Source: Pirellulales bacterium (GTDB taxonomy: Bacteria; Planctomycetota; Planctomycetia; Pirellulales; Thermoguttaceae). Taken from it: a DNA stretch of 45,522 nucleotides. Positions within the stretch are counted from its first letter, which is position 1. Each line of letters starts with the position of its first letter. This document shows, in pieces, positions 40,087 through 45,522 of the stretch. Under the pieces are notes generated by a model. The model worked only from the letters and a program-made list of their open reading frames with translations. It made no database searches and was not told the DNA's origin. The position numbers and the translations under genes are program-made. The stretch spans positions 1 to 45,522 of the forward strand of contig JAFGLH010000025.1 of assembly GCA_016928165.1 (NCBI GenBank), given 5' to 3'.

Positions 40087-40241
40087 GCCAAACGCCAAGA
40101 ACCGGCTTGCCTTATTGCGCTATTGCGGATAATGTTTGGATGTGATAGGATTTTTTTAGTCATACCTTTCCGATACCCACCTGAGTTATCATTCCTTGCC
40201 CAGCCGCTTGTTGTGCTTGGTCCCGCCCGTAGGAGTGTTTT

Positions 40242-42359
40242 ATGTTCCATCGACTTTGTGTAGTCGTTGTATTTGTCCTCTGCGCCGTTGTTCCGACCGG
40301 CCTCGTTTGCGGCGAGGAGGCGCCGCTTTTGGATCTCGGTTCTCGTCTTCCCTCGGACGCCGTGCAGACGGCCGACGCCAAGGCCGCGCTCACCTCCGGC
40401 CCGAGCGGCCGGGCCTTGACGATCATCACGGGCCGCGATACCCCTTGGCCGGGAATCACGCTTAAAGCGCCCGGCGGAAGATGGGACCTGTCGGCTTACC
40501 GGCGAATCTTGCTGGACGTGAAAAACGTCGGCGTCGCGCGGATCAACGTTCATTGCCGGATCGACGGGCCGGTATCGAACGAGGAGTTCTATTCGCTCAC
40601 CGAAAACGTCGCTGTCGAGCCGGGCGAAAAACGCACGCTGAGCGTCGAGTTGCGGCGGCGCGCGCCCGCCGCATTGGCCGCAAAGCTCGTCGGCATGCGC
40701 GGCTATCCGGGCGGATATCGGGCCGACCTGGGCATCAATGTCGGCAACGTCAATCAACTGATCGTGTTCGTCTCGGACACCTCGGCCGGCCACGCCTTCG
40801 AGGTGCAGGGCGTTCGGGCGGCCGGCAAGGCCCCCGCTCCGCCGCGATTGCCCGAAGACATCAAAGCGCTGTTTCCCCTCATCGATCGCTACGGCCAGTA
40901 CATCCACGCGGAATGGCCGGGAAAGACCCACTCGGACGAAGACCTGCACCGCGCCGCTGAGCAAGAGCGGCGCGAGTTGGCCGCCCGCCCCGGTCCGAAC
41001 GACTGGGACCGATACGGTGGCTGGACGGCTGGGCCGCAACTGCCCGCCAAGGGGTTCTTCCGCGCGGAAAAGTACAAGGGAAAATGGTGGCTCGTTGATC
41101 CCGAGGGACGGCTCTTTTGGTCTCACGGGGTGGATTGCGTCGGCGCCGGCTTCGGCCATACTCCGCTTACCGACCGGGAGCATTACTTTCAGGACTTGCC
41201 CGACCGCAATTCGCCATTGGGGCGATTCTACGGCCGCGGCAGCGGGGCGCCGCTGGGATACTACAAGGATAAGAACCACGAATCGTTCGACTTCGCCGGG
41301 GCGAACCTGCTGCGGAAATACGGCGACGACTACCGACGGCGGTTTAATGAAATCGCACACGGGCGGTTGCGAAGCTGGGGGATGAACACGCTCGGCAACT
41401 GGTCGAGCCGCGACCTCTGCGAGACGCGAAAAACGCCCTACGTGGCCTCAATCGGCTCGGGCGGCAGGCGGCTGGAGGGGAGCCAAGGCCACTGGGGAAA
41501 ATTTCCCGACGTCTTCGACCCAGGTTTTTCCCGGGAAACGACAAAACGCATGGAGTCGCACCGCGGATTCTCCGTCGGCGATCCGTGGTGCATCGGCTAC
41601 TTCATCGACAACGAACTTGGCTGGGGCGGCGACTGCTCGCTGGCCGAGGCGACGTTGGCCTCGCCGCCCGACCAGATAGCGAAGAAGGTCTTTCTGGACG
41701 ATCTGAAGGCGAAATTCGGCACGATCGAGGCGTTGAATCAGGCTTGGGGGACCGCCCACGCATCTTGGGACGCGCTGCTGGAATGCCGCACGCCTCCCGA
41801 TCGGGCCAGGGCCAGGGACGAGTTGACCGCCTTTTACGCCCGCACGGCCGAGCGGTATTTCCGCGTCTGCCGCGAGGCGGTGAAAAGCGTCGCTCCCGAG
41901 CAGCTTTATTTGGGGTGCCGGTTCGCCGCCGCGATTTCCTGGGACAACGACGCGGTGCTCCGCGCGGCGGCAAAACACTGCGACCTGCTGAGCTTCAATC
42001 CCTATTGCCGCGGGGTGGCCGAGCAACGGTTGCCGCCCGGCGTCGATATGCCCGTGCTCATCGGCGAGTTTCACTTCGGCGCGGTCGATCGTGGATTGTT
42101 TCATCCGGGTTTGGTGGAAACGGCGGATCAAGCCGAGCGGGCGGCCGCCTACGCCAATTACGTCCGCGAGGCGCTGGCTAATCCGGCCGTCGTCGGCGCG
42201 CATTGGTTCCAATTCGGCGACGAACCGACGACCGGCAGAATGGACGGCGAAAACTATCAGATCGGACTGATCGACGTTTGCGACAATCCGTATCCAGAGA
42301 CGATCCGGGCCGTCCGCGAGGCGGGCGCGACGATGTACCGCCGGCGCTTGGGCGAATAG
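40242..42359 (+). CDS. Secreted glycoside hydrolase, GH50/beta-agarase-like
   Basis: 705 residues with a signal peptide (about 1-24, LVCGEE boundary). A beta-sandwich of about 180 residues (30-195) precedes a GH-A clan (beta/alpha)8 barrel. The proposed acid/base is E458 in GYFIDNELGWGGD and the nucleophile E609 in VLIGEFHFGAVDRG; the GEFHFG motif is typical of GH50 agarases. The region GKWWLVDPEGRLFWSHGVDCV and the helix KFGTIEALNQAWGT also fit. It would cut beta-linked galactans outside the cell. The ATG at 40242 has AGGAG six bases upstream. No transporter or sulfatase is beside it, so it is not in an obvious utilisation locus. Confidence 0.82.
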   Translation: MFHRLCVVVVFVLCAVVPTGLVCGEEAPLLDLGSRLPSDAVQTADAKAALTSGPSGRALTIITGRDTPWPGITLKAPGGRWDLSAYRRILLDVKNVGVARINVHCRIDGPVSNEEFYSLTENVAVEPGEKRTLSVELRRRAPAALAAKLVGMRGYPGGYRADLGINVGNVNQLIVFVSDTSAGHAFEVQGVRAAGKAPAPPRLPEDIKALFPLIDRYGQYIHAEWPGKTHSDEDLHRAAEQERRELAARPGPNDWDRYGGWTAGPQLPAKGFFRAEKYKGKWWLVDPEGRLFWSHGVDCVGAGFGHTPLTDREHYFQDLPDRNSPLGRFYGRGSGAPLGYYKDKNHESFDFAGANLLRKYGDDYRRRFNEIAHGRLRSWGMNTLGNWSSRDLCETRKTPYVASIGSGGRRLEGSQGHWGKFPDVFDPGFSRETTKRMESHRGFSVGDPWCIGYFIDNELGWGGDCSLAEATLASPPDQIAKKVFLDDLKAKFGTIEALNQAWGTAHASWDALLECRTPPDRARARDELTAFYARTAERYFRVCREAVKSVAPEQLYLGCRFAAAISWDNDAVLRAAAKHCDLLSFNPYCRGVAEQRLPPGVDMPVLIGEFHFGAVDRGLFHPGLVETADQAERAAAYANYVREALANPAVVGAHWFQFGDEPTTGRMDGENYQIGLIDVCDNPYPETIRAVREAGATMYRRRLGE

Positions 42360-42365
42360 AACCTT

Positions 42366-42683
42366 CTATCCCTCGAAGCACCGCTCGAAGGCCCTGATGA
42401 CCTCGCTCTCCTCGGTGTCTTCGTAGACCACCCACCAAAGGCCCTCGTGGCTGCAGAAAGCCACGGGGTTGCGGTTCGGGTTGACCGTCACCGGCACGGG
42501 CATGCAACAGTGCCACTCCTCGAATTCCTCGGGCGTGAGCACGCGGATGCAGTGTTCAACTCCCTGGAGACCGTCGCGGACCTTGACCCACTCCCCGGAA
42601 GCGTTGCTTTCCTCGGGCGGAGGCTTGTTGTGGAAATACTCCACAATCATGTCAAAAAGCCGCTCGACGTGCTGATAATCCAC
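42366..42683 (-). CDS. Small hypothetical protein
   Basis: 105 residues, unrecognised. The start is GTG at 42683, with AAGGGG seven bases upstream. It is acidic, with a helical start (DYQHVERLFDMIVEYFHN) and a beta-rich second half (CIRVLTPEEFEEWHCCMPVPVTVNP, then GLWWVVYEDTEESEVIRAFERCF) that contains four cysteines. Codon use and composition look native. It ends six bases after the converging glycoside hydrolase gene. The shape suggests a small soluble binding protein; no partner is evident. Confidence 0.6.
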   Translation of the reverse strand: MDYQHVERLFDMIVEYFHNKPPPEESNASGEWVKVRDGLQGVEHCIRVLTPEEFEEWHCCMPVPVTVNPNRNPVAFCSHEGLWWVVYEDTEESEVIRAFERCFEG

Positions 42684-42992
42684 TTATTTACCCCTTCACT
42701 CCTTCCGAATTCCACGTATACGTCTTGTAGGCGATACGGCTACCCCCTTTCGCCGTCGAGCACAAAAGCCTAGGATACTCAATTATACCAAACGGAGCAT
42801 CGGCGCGAATGGGATTGTGCCCAAATTGATTCCATTTGCCCCCCCGCAGGAGTGTTTTCGGCAAATTGCAATCCGATTGGTGAATCAATTACGACGGTTG
42901 GAGTTCCGATTTTCTTTTGCGTTTTGGTACGTAGGTCAGGCTGTGCCTGACGGTAAATATCGTCGTGCCCAGCCTGAGCAGGCCATACTTCC
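42684..42992. other. Gene-free interval with a GTCAGGC hairpin
   Basis: 309 bases before the aspartate kinase gene, containing a short hairpin GTCAGGC-TGT-GCCTGAC (42935-42951). It is AT-richer than its neighbours. No lysine riboswitch, T-box or leader peptide could be recognised, and no open frame is convincing. Confidence 0.5.
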
Positions 42993-44768
42993 ATGTCGAT
43001 TATTATCCAGAAGTTCGGCGGCACGAGCGTGGCCGACAGCGAGAAGATACTCGCGGCGGCCAGGCGGGCCATCCGCGCCCAAAGCGAGGGTCATCAGGTG
43101 GTCATGGTCGTCAGCGCGATGGGCAAGTATACCGATCGGCTGATCGAGTTGGCCCGGCAAATAAGCGACGACCCGCCCGACCGCGAAATCGACATGCTGC
43201 TGGCGACCGGCGAACAGATGAGCGTGGCGTTGATGGCGATGGCGGTCCATTCCCTCGGCCATCGCGCGATCAGCCTGACCGGCGCCCAGATCGGCATTAT
43301 CACCGACAGCATCCACACCAAGGCCCGCATCCGTTCGATCTCCACCGAGCGGATCCGCAAGTCATTGGACGAGGGGAACATCGTCATCGCGGCCGGCTTT
43401 CAGGGGATCGACGAGGGGGCCGACATCACCACCCTGGGCCGCGGCGGCAGCGACACCTCGGCCGTGGCGCTGGCGGCGGTCCTCGGGGCCGAGGTCTGCG
43501 AAATCTACACCGACGTCGACGGCGTCTACACCTCCGATCCGCGAGTTGTGCCGACCGCGCGGCGGCTGGAGCTAATTAGTTACGACGAGATGCTCGAACT
43601 GGCCACGGCGGGCGCCGGAGTTATGCACGGCCGCGCGATCGAATTCGCCAAGAAGTTCGCCGTGCCGATCCACGTCCGCAGCAGCTTCAGCGACGGCCCC
43701 GGCACGATGATCCTCCGCGAACCGGATACAACGCGGCAGTCGGTCTGCGGAGCGGCGATGGTCAAGGACGAGGCCCGCGTCACGGTCTTGGGTTTGCCGA
43801 GCGATCCCGAAGCGGCGATCGCAGTTTTTCGCCGCGTGGCCGACGCCAACATCGCCCTGGACATGATCGTCCAGAACGAAACGGCCGAAGGTCGGACCGA
43901 CCTTTCGTTCACCGTGCTGAGCGAAAATCTCTCCAAAACGCTTCGCGCCGTCGATGCGGTCGCCAAGGAACTCGGCGCCGAAGGTTGTTGCTGCGACGAA
44001 AACGTCTCGAAGATTTCCGTGGTCGGACACGGCATGGCGATCCGCCCCGGCGTGGCGGGGACGATGTTTCGCGCTTTGGCCGAGAAGAGGATAGACATCC
44101 AACTAATCACCACCAGCGTGATTAAGATATCGGTGGCGGTGGCGCGCCAGTTCGCCCAGGACGCGCTGCGGTCGGTGCACGAGGCGTTCGAGCTTCAATC
44201 GACCATGTCCGCCGTCGCCACGGAGACTCCGCACGCGCCCGCGCCCAAAAAACCCGGCAGCGAGGAGTTGCTGGCCCGTTTGGAACGAATGGAAAAATTG
44301 ATTATCGAGGACATCCAACTCGACCAGTCGCAGGCGCGGGTGACGTTTCTCGGCCTGCCGGAAACGCCGGGCCTTGCCGCGCGGACGTTCGACCGGCTGG
44401 CCGAGGCCGGGGTAATTGTCGATATGATCGTGCAGGGAAAAAGGCGGGGACGGCGGGTCGATATTTCCGTCACCGTGCCGCGGGCGCAGTTGGCCTCAAC
44501 CCTGGATGCCGCGCGGGACATCTCCGCGTCCTTCGACTGTCGGCTACCAGTGCATAGCCCCAAGGTGGCGAAACTCTCCGTGCTCGGCGTCGGTATGAGA
44601 AGCCACGCCGGCGTGGCCGCGCGCATATTCCAATCGCTGGCCGCGGCCGGAATCAAAGTCGAAATGGTCAGCACCAGCGAGGTCTGCGTCAACGTGGTCG
44701 TCGCCGCCCGAGACGGTGAAAAGGCGCTGTCCACGCTGAGGAACGAGTTCGCCGACGAGACACTATAA
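42993..44768 (+). CDS. lysC: Aspartate kinase with four ACT domains
   Basis: 591 residues. It phosphorylates L-aspartate, the first step to lysine, threonine, methionine and diaminopimelate. The amino-acid kinase domain (1-240) has KFGGTSV (7-13), GRGGSDTSAVALA (149-161) and TDVDGVYTSDPR (173-184). ACT pair one covers about 262-400; a Pro/Ala linker (about 408-425) joins a second ACT pair at about 440-585, the typical feedback-control modules. Most bacterial LysC end after the first pair (about 410 residues); the four-ACT form also occurs in cyanobacteria. The ATG at 42993 lacks a strong ribosome binding site. Isolated from other pathway genes. Confidence 0.95.
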   Translation: MSIIIQKFGGTSVADSEKILAAARRAIRAQSEGHQVVMVVSAMGKYTDRLIELARQISDDPPDREIDMLLATGEQMSVALMAMAVHSLGHRAISLTGAQIGIITDSIHTKARIRSISTERIRKSLDEGNIVIAAGFQGIDEGADITTLGRGGSDTSAVALAAVLGAEVCEIYTDVDGVYTSDPRVVPTARRLELISYDEMLELATAGAGVMHGRAIEFAKKFAVPIHVRSSFSDGPGTMILREPDTTRQSVCGAAMVKDEARVTVLGLPSDPEAAIAVFRRVADANIALDMIVQNETAEGRTDLSFTVLSENLSKTLRAVDAVAKELGAEGCCCDENVSKISVVGHGMAIRPGVAGTMFRALAEKRIDIQLITTSVIKISVAVARQFAQDALRSVHEAFELQSTMSAVATETPHAPAPKKPGSEELLARLERMEKLIIEDIQLDQSQARVTFLGLPETPGLAARTFDRLAEAGVIVDMIVQGKRRGRRVDISVTVPRAQLASTLDAARDISASFDCRLPVHSPKVAKLSVLGVGMRSHAGVAARIFQSLAAAGIKVEMVSTSEVCVNVVVAARDGEKALSTLRNEFADETL

Positions 44769-44782
44769 CTTCCGCTCTCTAA

Positions 44783-44980
44783 TCAGGTTTCCAACTCTTC
44801 TCTAACCTGAGAAAGGGGGATCGTGGGGGCATTGGCTTCGATGCTTTTAACGTCCCGCAAAGCCTTGAGGTCTTCAAGACACTGCATTTCCTCTTCGAGC
44901 ATGAGATATTCTTCATACGGAAGAACGACAAAAGCCTTTTTCCCGTCATGCTCTAAATAATTGGGATGTAATTGGACCAT
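44783..44980 (-). CDS. Phd/YefM-like antitoxin
   Basis: 65 residues starting at ATG 44980 (AAGAGG six bases upstream); the open frame begins at TTG 44995 but the internal ATG is better supported. It starts in MVQLHPNYLEHDGKKAFVVLPYEEY, a short beta-hairpin and helix like the Phd/YefM DNA-binding end, and ends in an acidic tail that could wrap a toxin. It follows the RelE-type toxin gene, with 11 bases between stop and start. Expected to neutralise the toxin and repress the operon; the match is by pattern and position only. Confidence 0.7.
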   Translation of the reverse strand: MVQLHPNYLEHDGKKAFVVLPYEEYLMLEEEMQCLEDLKALRDVKSIEANAPTIPLSQVREELET

Positions 44981-44991
44981 TGCCGGCCTCT

Positions 44992-45246
44992 TCAATTCTT
45001 GTATGCTTCCCGACGATGTCGAACACGGAACACCACAACACGGTTTGCATCTTCAATCTCGAACAATACCCGATAATCTCCCATCCGGAGACGGTACTCC
45101 GGCGTGAAGTTTGTCAGTCGCTTGACATCACCAGTTAAATTGTCGCATGGTCTTTCCAATGCATCAAGGATTTTATGGGCGTCACTTTTGGAAATGCGGA
45201 GCAAATCCTTGGTTGCTCGCGGCTTCAATTCAACAGTGAATTGCAT
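44992..45246 (-). CDS. RelE/ParE-family toxin
   Basis: 84 residues. The pattern LKPRATKDLLRISKSDAHKILDAL, VKRLTNFTPEYRLRMGDYRVLFEIE and VVVFRVRHRREAYKN is the RelE superfamily fold, including the Arg residues near the C-terminus that serve in mRNA cleavage in RelE. The gene comes first in its operon, before the antitoxin, the reverse of the common order and like HigBA. The ATG at 45246 has no strong ribosome binding site; TACAAT at 45271-45276 (minus strand) could be its -10 box. Confidence 0.85.
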   Translation of the reverse strand: MQFTVELKPRATKDLLRISKSDAHKILDALERPCDNLTGDVKRLTNFTPEYRLRMGDYRVLFEIEDANRVVVFRVRHRREAYKN

Positions 45247-45439
45247 TTGAGACCACGCACATCAGGGTGATTGTACTCAAAGCGAAAGTTTTCTGTGATA
45301 GACACGCCTCCCATTCCAACTTTTGTTATGATCCAAAGAATGTCATGCAACCACTTCTTATACGCCTCATTATTCCTCTATTCCTCTCGTTCGGAGAGGC
45401 TTGCGATGCGGTCGCATCGACTGCAATACTAATTGGTTA

Positions 45440-45522
45440 CTGTTGCGGAAAGCTCCAAATCCGTAGGGTGCGTGCTTGCACGCACCTTATTTCGCGGCAA
45501 AACCAAGCTGGTGCGTGCAAGC
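45440..45522. repeat. Second copy of the GTTGCGGAA/GGTGCGTGC element, running off the window
   Basis: CTGTTGCGGAA (45440-45450), then the hairpin GGTGCGTGC-TT-GCACGCACC (45467-45486), then TTCGCGGCAAAAC, a degenerate right end. A further GGTGCGTGCAAGC starts at 45510 and continues past the window. It corresponds to the element at 11408-11473 in reverse orientation. Upstream of it (45247-45439) only the toxin operon's promoter region is expected. Confidence 0.8.

Noticed and set aside
42684-42992. Lysine riboswitch before lysC
   Set aside because: No recognisable lysine aptamer or downstream terminator; only a short unrelated hairpin.

Overview
The window looks like the chromosome of a planctomycete, probably the Pirellulales side of Planctomycetota. 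The base composition is GC-rich. The gene families point the same way: a DUF1571 secreted protein, a Minf_1886-type protein, an ECF sigma factor with a small zinc-binding anti-sigma factor, a very large PQQ/TPR protein, an HU protein with a Lys/Ala-rich start, many secreted proteins, and a MoxR/DUF58/VWA cluster. No rRNA, tRNA, CRISPR array, transposase or phage gene was seen. The lineage is inferred from gene content, not from a marker gene.

Layout. 1-2.1 kb holds the end of a Minf_1886-like gene, a four-helix-bundle (IVP/TIGR02436) gene boxed between two inverted arrays of a 9-bp repeat, and an ECF sigma/anti-sigma pair. 2.1-4.5 kb holds threonine catabolism (tdh, kbl). 4.6-5.9 kb holds a short uvrC with a palindrome inside its reading frame. 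6-11 kb holds a nucleotidyltransferase remnant, a metallo-beta-lactamase-fold hydrolase, a DUF1571 protein, an alpha/beta hydrolase and an orphan PAS histidine kinase. 11.5-13.5 kb holds an outer-membrane porin and a secreted 29-cysteine protein with a clear terminator.

13.7-37.9 kb is one continuous run of minus-strand genes and is the centre of interest. In transcription order: a PQQ/TPR giant, a terpene-cyclase-fold protein, MoxR AAA+ ATPase, DUF58, a BatA-type VWA protein, a second membrane VWA protein, a DUF4175-like membrane protein, a coiled-coil protein with a collagen-like tract, a secreted conserved protein, an NPCBM-like protein, an intact HtrA-like protease, two HtrA-like proteins that have lost all three catalytic residues (the second also carries a C-terminal alpha/beta hydrolase domain without its nucleophile), and a small membrane protein before a terminator. 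Genes within blocks overlap by ATGA or nearly touch. Four of the non-overlapping junctions hold a GGGGYGGC hairpin, so the run reads as coupled modules separated by hairpins. I infer a cell-envelope complex or chaperone/quality-control system in which MoxR and DUF58/VWA proteins act with a protease and pseudoproteases. No function has been shown.

38-45.5 kb returns to housekeeping and accessory genes: HU, Maf, an RluA-type pseudouridine synthase, a GH50/agarase-like glycoside hydrolase, an unknown small gene, aspartate kinase with four ACT domains, and a toxin-first RelE/Phd-type pair.

The window is also rich in short dispersed repeats of at least six kinds, several of which enter coding sequence. 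They are listed separately because they decide several gene starts.
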